Of a stretch of 64,000 nt of DNA, positions 44,270 through 55,821 are shown piece after piece. Under the pieces are notes generated by a model. It saw only the letters and a list, made by a program, of their open reading frames with translations. It was not told the origin of the DNA and ran no database searches. The DNA lies in the NCBI GenBank assembly GCA_029532625.1, contig JARFXM010000003.1, forward strand, positions 3,286,001 through 3,350,000, written 5' to 3'. A program made the translations under genes and the position numbers. How positions within the stretch are numbered: position 1 is the stretch's first letter; every line of letters starts with the position of its first letter. The stretch is from Lomentospora prolificans. Taxonomy: Eukaryota > Ascomycota > Sordariomycetes > Microascales > Microascaceae.

Positions 44270-46566
44270 ATGACTGGTGAAAAACTGCCATCCCTCCCTC
44301 TTCCCCATCCCCAGGCAACCTACTCGTCGGGTACTACTTCACCCCGGGTTAGCTCCATCGCGTCGTCAGTCAGCTCTCACGGCTCACGATCCTCCTTCAC
44401 ATCTGTGGCTTCCTCCAACGGGCCTAAGACCCCGTCTCCTACCCTTCCCATTAGCGCCTCTATTCCAGGCCAGCATTTCGACCCTTACCCAGCGATGAGC
44501 CAAGGTCCGCAAGATATGTACTACCCCCAACATATGTCTGCGGGACAAGCTCCTCCCCCCCAGACTGTCACGTCGGGCGCCATGTCACACTACACTCACC
44601 AGCAACCTCCTCTGCTACAACCCGGTCCGGCCCAGTACCCTCCCCCTCCGGCTCCTTACGGCCACCAGTACAACTATGCCAATGGTCTCACATCGCCTCC
44701 AACGGCACCATCCGTATCAGGTAACATGGGCAGCAGCGGCCTTCTACCGCCACCTCCCGCCCCTCTCCCCGGCATGCCCGGCCAGGCCGCTGCGATGCAG
44801 AACCAGTATACTGGATTTGATACGACCGGGCAGATCGCCCCTCCGGGAATGAAACCCCGTGTTACTGCGACTCTGTGGGAAGACGAGGGTAGCCTTTGCT
44901 ATCAAGTCGAGGCCAGGGGTATCTGCGTTGCTCGACGCGAGGGTACGTTTTCCATTTGATTGCGCTCCGGATTTAGCAATACTAATTCACCCTACTATAG
45001 ATAACCATATGATTAACGGCACTAAGCTCCTTAACGTCGCTGGTATGACGCGCGGTCGCCGTGATGGTATCCTCAAAAGCGAGAAGGTCCGCCACGTAGT
45101 CAAGATCGGCCCCATGCACTTGAAGGGTGTCTGGTAAGTAGCCTAATGTAAAGATTTCGGCGAGAGTTGCCAGTTCTGTGGGAGCCGATTCACTAAAGCA
45201 ACACAGGATTCCCTTTGAGCGTGCTCTCGACTTCGCCAACAAGGAGAAGATAACGGAGCTGCTGTATCCTCTCTTCGTCCACAACATTGGCGCTCTCCTA
45301 TACCATCCCACGAATCAAACACGGACAAGCCAGGTTATGGCAGCGGCCGAGCGCCGGAAGCAGGAGCAGTCGCAGCTTCGGGGCCCCCAGCCCACTCCCC
45401 CGGGTCTTCCCTCAATTCAGCAACATCACCATGCCATGGCGCTACCCGGTCCCCAGCCTCCTCTCCCCTCTCAGACTATGACGAGACCTACTCTCGAGCG
45501 TGCTCACACCTTCCCAACCCCGCCTACGAGTGCTTCAAGTGTTATGGGAAGCATGGGCTCCTCTGAAAGCTTCCAGTGGGCTCAGCAGCAAGGAATGAGC
45601 GGAACTCAAGGTACACACTCCATGTCCATCGACACTGGTCTTAGTAACGCACGCTCAATGCCCAATACACCAGCCACTACGCCTCCTGGCACCAGCATGC
45701 AGACGATGCAGCCGTATCCCTCGGCCACACACTCGTATGATGCCTCGAGGCAGATGTACAACCCTTCATCGACTCAACAATCGCCTTACCAAACCTCAGC
45801 TCCCGCGACCCAAGATCGGTCTCTGTACGGACAATCGGGCGCCTACGTCAAGAACGAGATGGCACCCCCGTCCACTAGACCTACCGGACCCGTTTCTGCT
45901 ACCGAGCCGACTGACAACAAAGCTTCCAACGGAATTCTCGCAGCGGATCAGGGTGGCCAGGCCGTTCCTCATTCCGCGGCTGAAGAGGAACACGAGCATG
46001 ATCATGAAGCCGAGTACACCCATGACAGCGGCTATGATGCCAACAGGGCGTCTTACAACTACCCTGCGCCCGCCGTAGGCTCCATGTCGGGCGACCACTC
46101 TCACATTGCCCCTGAGATGACTGGTTCACCTAGCCATCCCCCTGCGTCCGGTCGAGCAACCCCCCGCAGTGCGGCTCAGCCTCAGTCGTACTATACTCAG
46201 CAGACCGGCTACGCCTCGCCTCCGCGCGTTCCTTCAACGTCGAACAACGTTTATAATGTAATGAATAATGACCGCGGAGCCGCTGGCGGCCCAACCACTG
46301 ATGTGTACGCGCCCCAGGCGGACATGGGCGCTTCCATGACCAATGGATATGGCAACCAGCAACCCGTGATGAATGGTGCCGGAGGCAGTCTAAAGAGGGG
46401 GCGGGAGGATGACGAAGTCCCTCGTCCGTCCAGTGGAGGACCCGGAATGGGTGGCCTTGATCATCTTAAGCGAAGGAAAACCATGATCGACTCTACTGTC
46501 CCTGCTCCTGCTTACGATGCTATGAGCCGGCCCAACTCTGCCATCTCGGCGCAACGGCGAAGGTAA
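44270..46566 (+). CDS. stuA: APSES transcription factor StuA/Asm-1
   Basis: Sequence-specific nuclear regulator of conidiophore and sexual development in filamentous ascomycetes. Exons 44270-44942, 45001-45133 and 45207-46566 give 721 residues. Two GT-AG introns interrupt the APSES DNA-binding domain (about residues 194-300: 'RVTATLWEDEG...NHMINGTKLLNVAGMTRGRRDGIL...KIGPMHLKGVWIPFERALDFANKEKI'). Around it are long Pro/Gln/Ser-rich regions. Near the C-terminus are two basic clusters, KRGR (665-668) and KRRK (690-693), the usual nuclear signals of this family. The common StuA start corresponds to an inner ATG at 44495 ('MSQGPQDMYYPQHM', 646 residues). I chose 44270 because it is the first ATG after the predicted leader intron and is in frame; the extra 75 residues are Ser/Pro-rich. 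The frame stays open upstream to 44135. Confidence 0.95.
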
Positions 46567-48543
46567 TTTCAATTCCTCTCTAGGCCAACAAACAGAACAA
46601 AGACATCTGACGCTTTGAGCTCTAGTCTCATCACATGAGGTGTATAACAACACCACATAGGATTTGACATGCCCTCGCCAAATCCGATATTTACCTCTAT
46701 CGCCTTTGTCGGCAAACGGGTAAAATGATGGGTCTTTCTCCAACTCATCCAACCACACCTCGAAGGTGCACGACACTCCTTGAACTTTTTCTAGATGTTC
46801 ACTTTCCTTTTTTCGTCTCTTTCCTTTTCTTTTAACTCCTCTTCTTCTTCTCCCAACCCGATCCCCACAACAGGGCTCCGGCCCAAACCTCGACTGATTT
46901 GAAACGATTCCTGGGCATAGCCACCTAAACCAAAAAAACGATACGATGACGACCTTACGACAGCTGTTGTTGCTTGTTGTCAAAAAATGCCCTTGTCATG
47001 GCTGTAAACGGCTAATGAATGACGCTTTGCATGGTGGAACTTAATTTTAAAGACGAGGTGGGGATAGCGAGTCTATTATCTCTTTCACAAAGATTTGTCC
47101 CTGCTCTTCTATCGAGGCCGTTTTCTGTTGGCTTTTTTCTTGTTCTTTTATTTGGTTCCGAGATGCGTACGATGTCTCTTTTGTCCTATGGACGGTAGTA
47201 TCGGGTCTTGTACCACTGGAGAGACGATCGGTGATTGGAGACCGAGTTATGATGGATAACCCGACTGTTATGAGACTTGGAAGGGTAATGCCTGAAATGA
47301 GGGGCCCGGCTATCACGATGTTGTGGGCTCAACGCGGACCATGACTACATATGCCACTGCGACACTTGCTTTTCTGTGCGCTTCCTTTGTTACGATGACT
47401 GATCTCGACTAGGAAGGGCCCTACTCAGTGTGCGACCTGAGTAGATACGACTTTAGGCTTTTTTTTAGGAGATGGGTGGTGGTGATAGATGTGTTCTTAT
47501 GGGCGGGAGGGATAGGTGCTGTTCTTGAGTTGGCATGCGGCGGTGGTCTCTGCACACATGCCTTGATGACGAACTAACGACTATTTGCTTTTCGCCTTTT
47601 TCTCTCACCGTTGCCTTATCTTTATTTCCGCGAGTGTTGTTTCTGTCAAAAGTGTGTGCGAGATTGGTGTTGGAAATGTCTCCTTTCTAGGTAACGACTT
47701 AACGACGGTAAATAAAACAGAAATTCGCCTGAAAACCTAAGTTTCCTTATCCCTCTCCTGGCGTTCCTCGCGATGTCTATGAGCAAAACAAATTAGCACT
47801 GAAGAGATACCTGCCACAGTACCGAGGACGGCACGCGAACGATGGAATTGTCCCATCACTTCCTGTTCCTGATGTGTTCTTAGGATTCGACAGAGCATAC
47901 ACCTTGTAAAGATTCTCAGGCTACATCGGTAGGGGATCAAGCCGAGAAGAATGGAAGTTGGTTGATACAATACCTCGTAGTTCCGATGCGCTTCTTGTCC
48001 TTGCATTGCAGTTGTTCCATCGGCTTAGTCACGAGCTCATGTATCACGTGTTCTCGTGTCACTTTGGCAACCCGCCGACAGCACAAGATAACGAGATCTG
48101 ACTCGGCCACGCGACGCATTTCTTATTGAACCATTTAGACACTGATATAATTGTTCCTTGTGTTCCATCATTATATATGTGTCTTCCACACCTATTTTCT
48201 TTTCACCAGCTTCGGATACAACCACGCAGACTTCGTAGTCCGGTTCGGACGAACGCCGGAAGGGTTGTATGACAGTGCGATAAGATTGTTAATAGCGCTT
48301 ACCCTGGTCTGGATTTGACCCCGAACTATCTAGACTGATCGGAAGACGTTCTTGCGACGAAACAGAAATCCCCGCCTTTCGAGTTTACTATTCATTTATC
48401 TAGTAAGGGCCTCTTGCAGACCAAGGCGCAACTTCAGGCTGGGATTCCGTCCTAGTCGAACAGAACCCAGACATACGTCCTTGCTATTACACACGCCCAA
48501 GTTCGGACTCCTGCAAAGAGCAAAAAAAAAAAGGTCGAGCAGA
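46567..48543. other. 2-kb intergenic region downstream of stuA
   Basis: It contains the 3' region of stuA (CT-rich to about 46860) and the upstream region of the BRCT gene. The frame before the BRCT start is open to 48352 but has no ATG. No other coding sequence or RNA gene was recognised. Confidence 0.5.
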
Positions 48544-49452
48544 ATGCCACCACCACCACTACCGCTGCCCCTCTTACCCCGGAACGCCACTCAACCCCGA
48601 CATCGCAGCAATATTTTTGATCCATGGAACAGCTCGTCGACGGGCCATCAGCGAGCAGAGACGCCCAGTGCCGGAACGGGATGGAGGGATTCGAGGAACG
48701 CGAAGCTCACGGTGCAGTACGGGTGTGGGAAAACTGGAGGGATTAGGATGTCCGACCGTGTGGGTAGGGGGTCGGAGAATTTCGTCGAGGCCATAGGCAT
48801 GGTGGTGCCGCAGTCCGTCAGAAGAAGGGCTGAGGTGAGCGTCGTGGATATGCTGATGAAGCCAGGTATTATGAAAGGGACACCGCCCAAGAAAGAGGCG
48901 GATCAAAGGGCTCAAGAGAGATTGTCCGGCGGCGAGAACTTGATGCTGGAGAGAAAGGAGGCGGATGAAAGAGTGCCGAAGGAGAGGGTGGAGAGGAAGA
49001 GAGGTATCTTTGATGGGTTGGTGGTGTATGTGAACGGCAGCACGCATCCGCTTATCTCGGACCACAAGTTGAAGCAAGTGATTGTCGAGAACGGCGGGCG
49101 GATGTCGCTATACCTTGGTAGGAGGCAGGTAACGCACGTCATATTAGGGAGGCCCGCCACGGTCGGGAGCGGAGCAGGTGGTGGACTAGCGGGGGCCAAG
49201 ATGGAGAAGGAGATTAAGAAAGTTGGGGGTTGCGGGATCAAATACGTTGATGTTCAGTGGTAAGTCTTGTGTGCCTTATCGACTATATACCACGGAGCCC
49301 CGTGCTAATCTCGGTCAAGGGTACTCGAGAGCCTGAAGGCCGGAAAGAGGCTACAGGAGGCGCGGTTTTCGAATTTGAAAATTGCACATTCTCGGCAGCA
49401 GAGCGTATTCGGCCTTTATACCAAACCGAATCAGCCAAGCGGCAAGAGGTGA
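48544..49452 (+). CDS. BRCT-domain protein (REV1-type BRCT, no polymerase)
   Basis: Two exons, 48544-49259 and 49320-49452, encode 282 residues. Residues 1-150 are poorly conserved: a Pro/Leu-rich start, 'FDPWNSSSTGHQRAETP' and a charged stretch. From about 155 there is one BRCT fold: 'IFDGLVVYVNGSTHPLISDHKLKQVIVENGGRMSLYLGRRQVTHVILGR', a Gly-rich loop, then 'GIKYVDVQWVLESLKAGKRLQEARFSNL', whose Trp is split by the intron. The 'YVNG...L..LI..NGG....YL....VTH.I' signature is closest to the REV1 BRCT, but the protein stops soon after with 'YTKPNQPSGKR'. A nuclear DNA-damage adaptor role is inferred. The intron needs an AAG acceptor at 49319. Start: first ATG of the open frame. It converges with the proline-pathway gene downstream. 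Confidence 0.8.
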
Positions 49453-49837
49453 CGTCCAATCACACCCGTACGGCATTTTTCACGACGCATCGTAGTGATC
49501 TCGGCTAAGCGAGGTCATGGAACTCATCAGATGGTGGAAGGGATGGAACACGGTTAGGTACGGGCATGTTGCATGGTGGGTAGCATAGGGCTTGGTATGG
49601 CATATTTGCGAGTAGTGCATCTTTGTTTTAGTCGAAAGGTTATCAAGAATCAACCCATTGTATCGCACAGCAAGATCCCGCCTTCAAGTTTCCAACGCGA
49701 AAATGATGCAGACGAATCTCCGCAGCCAATCAAATGAAATGGCAGGCTCTCCCCAACTTACACGGGCTACCAAGTGTCAGTCGCCTTAGTTTTAGAACAC
49801 CCTACTTGGATCTCTGCAGGCTGGTATCATATCCATT

Positions 49838-49869
<32 letters not shown>

Positions 49870-49893
49870 CACATCCACGCCAACAGCAATCTG
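49453..49893. other. Convergent spacer with a T29 run
   Basis: 440 bp between the BRCT gene stop and the stop of gamma-glutamyl phosphate reductase. It contains 29 consecutive T at 49841-49869 (A on the reductase sense strand, 24 nt after its stop). No gene is seen. Confidence 0.65.
49841..49869. repeat. Poly-T run (29)
   Basis: Read directly. On the minus strand it is an A29 tract just after the stop of the gamma-glutamyl phosphate reductase gene, so it may be transcribed within its 3' untranslated region. Confidence 0.8.
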
Positions 49894-51302
49894 TTAGAAA
49901 GGAAGGCTCTCATGCTTGAACTGCTTCTTGCCCGCACCCTCGCCGTAATCGAGGGAAACCTGCCCCTCACCCCTAATTTTGTACTTGTAGATCATCAAAC
50001 CCTCGAGCCCAACAGGCCCACGAGAGTGAATTTTGTTAGTACTGATGCCGACCTCGGTACCGAAGCCGTAGCGCATGCCATCGGCAAAACGGGTAGAAGC
50101 ATTCCAGTAGGCACCAGCGGCATCGACACCGGACATGAATCTCTCGGCCTCGACTCTGTCCGATGTGAGAATAGTCTCAGTGTGGTGCGAACCGTGGGTG
50201 TTGATATGGAGAATAGCCTCATCAACGGAGTCAACGGCTTTAACGGCGAGAGTGAGGTTGAGAAATTCGGTGTCATAGTCCGCATCTTGGGCATCTTGGA
50301 CATTGGCGGAGAGGCTGGCGTCCGCGGCGAGGATAGCTTGCTTCGTCTCGCCGTCACACCGCAAGGTAACACCCTTCGCGATAAGAGCCTTGGCGACTAC
50401 AGGAAAGGACGTGGAGAGTGCCGCACGGTTGACGAGTAGCGTTTCAAGAGCATTGCACGCAGCAGCGTAAGAAATCTTGGAGTCGACAACAACCCTAGCA
50501 GCCATGTCGGCATCCGCCGACTCAGAAAGATATGCCGAGCAAAGACCGTCGGCGTGGCCTAGGACGGGAATCTTTGTGGAGGACTTGATGTACCTAACGA
50601 GTTCGTTGGAGCCTCGGGGGATGACGAGATCAATGTACTGGTCGAGGGCGAGGAGCTGGGGAATGACGTCGCGGGTGGTAACGAGCTGGATGGCGCCCTT
50701 GGGAACTTTGCTCTTGTCGAGGGCGTTAGAGATGACGGTTGAGATGGCAACGAAAGAGTCAGTGGATTCCTTGCCACCCTTGAGGATGGCGGCGTTGCCG
50801 GACTTGATGGCGAGGGAGGCGATGTTGGCGATGACTTCGGGACGGGCTTCGAAGATGATGAGAAGGACGCCAATGGGGCAAGTTACTCGTTCGAGGGTGA
50901 GGCCATCGTCGAGCTTGGTGCGGAGGGTAACCTTGCCGACTAGGCATGTCTGTTAGCAAGAGGGATCAGGGAGAGGGCGGGAACAAATGACGAGAGCTTA
51001 CCAGGATCCTCCAGGCCCTTCACGTCGCTAATTCCCTTGAGCATATCGTCAAACTTGCCAGGCTTGCCCAGGTCCAGCCTCGCGACAAGGCTCTGCGACA
51101 AGCTCCCTCCCGCGGCAGCCTCGCGAGCCTTTTCCATATCACGCGCATTCGCAGCTAGGATTTGGTCCTTGGCAGCTAGCAGACCGGCGTGGATGGCATC
51201 GAGGGCGGCGTTACGGTCCTCGACGGAGAGAGTAGCTAGAGTCAAGGCCGCGGTCTTGGCCTCGAGGGCGGCCTGCGAGGAGTCGGCGTTGGTGAGAGAC
51301 AT
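49894..51302 (-). CDS. PRO2: Gamma-glutamyl phosphate reductase
   Basis: Second enzyme of proline biosynthesis: NADPH-dependent reduction of L-glutamyl-5-phosphate to glutamate-5-semialdehyde, cytosolic. Exons 51302-51002 and 50939-49894 give 448 residues, the usual length for the monofunctional fungal enzyme. An aldehyde-dehydrogenase-like fold is evident: 'DPVGKVTLRTKLDDGLTLERVTCPIGVLLIIFEARPEV' across the splice, 'KSGNAAILKGGKES', 'IDLVIPRGSNELV', and catalytic C234 in 'LGHADGLCSAYL'. The substrate-binding end 'GTEVGISTNKIHSRGPVGLEGLMIYKYKIRGEGQ' is complete. The intron is GT-AG in phase 1. The start ATG is at the head of a normal enzyme N-terminus ('ALEAKTAALTLATLS'). It converges with the BRCT gene. 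Confidence 0.96.
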
Positions 51303-53595
51303 TGTTCAGTTTCGAGGGGTTGGAAACTGTAGCTAGCTGATTTGGTGGGGTCTCGGCGGCAGTTTGGGACAGTAGAGCGTTGCTGCTGGGCTAGAGATTT
51401 AGGTCTAACTTGTTAGGGGACCTTTGTTTGGGGGAACCTCGAAAAGAACTACGCCGAAAACGCACACGATGGGCGAGGACAGTTAAAAGGTCGATTCTTT
51501 TCGCCAAGGGAGTCAAGGGAAATGCGAATAAGAAATGTAGGAGACATCTGGTGGTGGACAAGAAAGTAGAGTTATGTGGTATAGGCGTCGTACCTTCTAA
51601 TCAGTTACACGCCTCCTCCAGCCATAGCGGGGTAAGCGAGGTACAAAGGCGATACCTCCAATGCCGCGCGGGAATCGACTCCGACATGTCACCACACACA
51701 TCCGACAATATATCCAGGGATTGAGCCCGCTTCCAGGGACTGGATGGGCAAGGATCAAAGATAAACTCTACCATCAGACTCGGGCAAATCAGGATCAAAT
51801 CAGCCCCTGCAGGTATGGAGAAGCGGGCAAGCACTCCGGGGTAGTTCTCGAAGCATAAATTGGATGGACAACCAGACCTTGATCCGTCCATAACCCACCG
51901 AAACTTGCCAAATTGTACTGAGATGGCTGTCCTAGCCAGCGGCATGCTACAAGTAGTTAGCTCCCTCAAATGTGGCTACCAACGCCGCTTAGCCAGCCGT
52001 GCCCGCATATGAACCTGGCTGCCCACTCCCAGTCCACCACATCTGACAGCGTGTGTGCATGGCCAGGCATGGGAACGCACCAATCGATTGGACAATGGAC
52101 GGTGCGGCACGTAGCCTATCAAGAGCAAGATAATTCCGAAGCCAACGCCTGGCTTAGTCAGTAATTTGGAGAATTGCCAGCAATGTACCTGCGAATACCT
52201 CAGGACATGTCTCTTATTAAATCTGGGTCAAATCGGCAATATCGGCTCCGATGTGGGTTTCTTCCCACTTCACTGTTTTGATGATCAGGCCCAGTTGGCC
52301 ACCGTTGTGGCCAGCCCAGGCTTTTGCCCGCCAGGCAACCCAAGACCAGCGAAGCCGACAATACTACCCCGGTTTTCTCCTGTGTCCTTAGGTCCCTAAT
52401 TCCCAACGCGCGGCAACAGTCCACTCCGTGGTCTTCGACTAGGCCCGGCATGGGACAGCGATACACAAATCAGCCACTATCAACTGTCACGGGTGACGGT
52501 TCTGCCACCATGCTGCATTTGGCCCCCCCCACTCGATGCACACGGCTCCGATAGCCGGCTGCGCATCGGCTGGTTGGCAGTAACAACGGTGTTGGCCGGC
52601 GGCACGCTGCCGAAGGTTGGTCGTCATCGAATTCACTGATGGCAACATCCGTGAAGATGAAATGGATGATAATGGAACTCGTATTGTCTCTTCACCGCAG
52701 GCATGTCCCTTATTGGTAGCTATGCAGTTTGACAGAATAGGGCGCGGTGTGATCCGGTGCTCGCCAGCGACCTCTGCATTGTGCGCGACTCTGACCTTAT
52801 GCGCGCCCTTCCAACGAGTACAAGTAGATACGGATACGGTCGGAACAGGGCTGGACCGCATCGAATAAAAAAAAATCACAAAAAAGAGGAGCCAACGCCC
52901 GCCCTCCGACTGGGTGGTCGGTGGCCAAGCCTCGGCATGTTGCGACTATTAACAGCCGGAACAGACTTCGTCATTCGGATGGTGGAACCTTGGGACTAAA
53001 CCTCAATCGTTCTAATGCCAGCTTTTCCCTCTACCCTCGCTGAACCCGGGCTCCTGCAACCTTGCAAGGTTCGCTTTCCGCTCCTTTGATGCTGCCCCAA
53101 GACAATCCAATCATGGTGGTTTGACACCAGTTCGATGTGGTACTTTTTTTGCCTCTCTGACTCCGTCACCAGCTCTCCCCTTATTACGCCCTGTAGTAAC
53201 TTTGTTCGCCGTGCCGCATATCCAGTTTTGGTTACTTGAGAGGACTCGCTCCCACCACCACCACTACCCTTCCCTGCTTTCTCTCTCCTCAACACGCTCT
53301 CTCTTTCCCGCTACCTTTCCCGCTACCTTTCCCCCTGGCCTGAGTGCCTAGTTGCAAGTCGGGAGAAAAGCTGGCCATGTTACTTTGGATCTCGTCTGTA
53401 CAAATAGTATGATCTTCAACCTCACTAGCCTTCAAGTCAAAGGAATGCGCCCCCTCCATGCTATCGCATACTCCCGACTACCCGTCCCGCTGAAGTAATG
53501 CGTGTCTCGTGCCTCTGAATCTTGCCTTCCCGCTCGCTGTTGCCCAAGATAGGAAGGAAGACAAAAAGCTGGGAGACTCACCTAGCCCGAGAATC
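51303..53595. other. 2.3-kb intergenic region between divergent genes
   Basis: Between the start of gamma-glutamyl phosphate reductase (-) and the MFS gene (+), so it should contain both promoters. The last 400 bp before the MFS gene are CT-rich, with a 12-bp direct repeat (CCCGCTACCTTT, two copies and a partial) near 53307-53334. No coding frame of merit is seen. Confidence 0.5.
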
Positions 53596-55611
53596 ATGGC
53601 GGATCTCCCCGACGAGAAAGGCAACGCGTCTGCTCAGGATGTCCCGCCGCAACAACTTACCCCCGGGCCCCAGACCGGCGCCAGCCACAAGTCCTCCGAG
53701 GGCGTCATGCCTCAATGCAGCCACGAAACTATTAAAGAGAAGACTGTGGTCCACGACGTTGCGCCTGAGCACGAGAGTCCGCATGAAGACACTGACGATG
53801 ATACGCACGACGACCACGACACCGATGACGAATCGCACGCCAGCTCCGATGCCCCCAACGTGCGCGTGTCTACGCGCTCCTCGTCGACGCACTCTAGGCC
53901 CGTTTCCATCATTCCCAGGTTCAAGCGCAGAGGTTTGCTCGGCTCGTTGACCATCGTACCCGAGGTCGACCGCCCGTACGACTATAGTAGGAATACGAAG
54001 TGGATGCTCACTTGCGTTGTTTCTCTGGCTGGTGCCGTTGCGCCTTTTGGCTCCAGCATCTTTTATCGTGCGTCCGGTTCACGCGTACCTTTAGGGCCCG
54101 GTTCTGTTGCTAATATGCGTGGCTCGCAGCTGCCCTTGGCATTATGTCTGAAGAATTCCATACCACGCAAACAATCACAAACTTGTCTATCGCCATGTAC
54201 ATGATAGGTAAGATAGCACCGTCTCTATCTGCGACGAGAGTAGAAGCGAGCACTAACCCGCCGCCGCCGCCCAGCCATGTCCATTTTCCCCCTCTGGTGG
54301 TCCTCCTTCTCCGAGGAATTCGGCCGTCGCTCAATCTACGTTATCGCCTTTGCCCTTTTCGTCATCTTCTCCGTCCTCAGCGCCGTCAGCACAAACATAG
54401 CCATGCTTATCGTCATGCGTCTCCTTGGCGGCGGCGCCTCCGCCTCCGTCCAGGCCGTCGGCGCGGGCACCATTGCTGATATCTGGGAGGTGAGGGAGCG
54501 GGGAAAGGCCATGGGCATCTTTTATCTCGGCCCGCTGCTCGGGCCCCTTCTCGGCCCCATCATCGGTGGCGTCCTCGCTCAGGATCTAGGCTGGAGGTCG
54601 ACCATGTGGTTCCTCACCGGTTACGGCGGCGTTATACTCGTCCTCATCATCCTCTGCCTCCCAGAGACTCTGGCGGTCAAGACGCAGCCCCTCAGACCGA
54701 CCTCGACGCGCGAGTCCACGGCATCTTCCATCAGCGTCCACGCTAAGAGGGGTGCCGAGTTCATGCGACGCGTCTTTCTCAACCCATTCCGGGTCATCGC
54801 CATGCTTCGCTTCCCCCCAATCCTCCTCACCGTCGTCTGGGCCGCCGTGACCTTTGGCTCGCTCTACGTTGTCAATATCTCTGTCCAAAATGCCTACTCC
54901 AAGCCTCCGTACTCCTTTAAAATGATCATCGTCGGTCTCTTCTACATCCCGCCCTCATTGGGCTATATCTTGGCCTCCCTCTTTGGCGGCAGGTGGATAG
55001 ACCACATCATGATCCGCCAAGCGCGCAAAGCTGGCCGCTACGATGCTCGCGGAAAGCTAATCTACCTTCCCGAGGAGCGGTTTGCCGAGAATGCCTGGAC
55101 CGCCGGGACCATGTACCCGCTCGCCCTGATATTTTACGGCTGGACAATTCAGAAGGGGCTCCATTGGATAGTCCCCTCAATTGGCGGCTTCTTTTTCGGA
55201 GTCGGCTCCATGCTTGTATTCGTACGTTTTCTCCCCCCATCATCTTGGCTCAAGTCTAAAAGAAAAAAAATAAAATGAAACCCCGATTTCAAGAGTGGCA
55301 TCAATGGTTGCTAACGTTTTTTTTTTCAACTTGGCACATAGGCCGCCGCGACCACCGCGCTCACGGAATTCATGCCTAGGCGCGGCTCCGAGGGCGTCGC
55401 CGTCAACAATTTTGTGCGAAACATCCTCAGCTGCGTCGGCGCTATCATCGCCGAGCCCGTCATCTCCGCTATTGGAAACGGCTGGACCTTTACTATCTTG
55501 GGAATTTTCAGCCTTATACTGAGCTATCTTTGTATATGGCTCATGAGAACCTACTCCCAGAAGTGGAGGAAGCAGATGGATGAGCATCTTGAGAAGACAC
55601 GAACTCGATGA
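53596..55611 (+). CDS. MFS transporter, drug:H+ antiporter (DHA1/QDR-like)
   Basis: Twelve-helix plasma-membrane antiporter expected to export drugs, organic acids or polyamines; the substrate is unknown. Exons 53596-54067, 54130-54207, 54275-55221 and 55342-55611 give 588 residues. Residues 1-130 are a soluble acidic tail with an Asp/His-rich stretch ('DTDDDTHDDHDTDDES'), followed by a basic 'IPRFKRRGLLG'. TM1 starts near 134. The motif-A remnant 'SEEFGRRS' (about 196-203) and the antiporter motif C 'GPLLGPLLGPIIGG' (269-282) are clear. A long cytosolic loop after TM6 (about 315-350) carries basic and Ser/Thr residues. The upstream frame is open to 53509 without an ATG, so the ATG at 53596 was chosen. 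All introns are GT-AG. It converges with the dehydratase gene. Confidence 0.92.
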
Positions 55612-55821
55612 GTTTACGTTTGGAGGCTGGATATCTTGTATATACCTCATCTAGGAGGAGGTTTCGCGGAGAAGTAAAAGGGGAATTAAGGAGAAGAAGG
55701 AGGTGTATATATATATATTTATGTATTATACCCACTTCCAATGAGTAGATACCACAAGCTATTACTTGAGATTGCAAGTATTCATAAACCCCATCACTAG
55801 CCTCTCACCCTCCGATTCTCT
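55612..55821. other. Short convergent spacer
   Basis: 210 bp between the convergent stops of the MFS gene and the dehydratase gene, with an ATATATATATTTATGTAT stretch near 55708-55728 that may serve as a poly(A) efficiency element. No gene. Confidence 0.5.

Noticed and set aside
48352..48543. N-terminal extension of the BRCT protein
   Set aside because: The frame is open but contains no ATG, and the translated part is Arg-rich and unlike the downstream protein.
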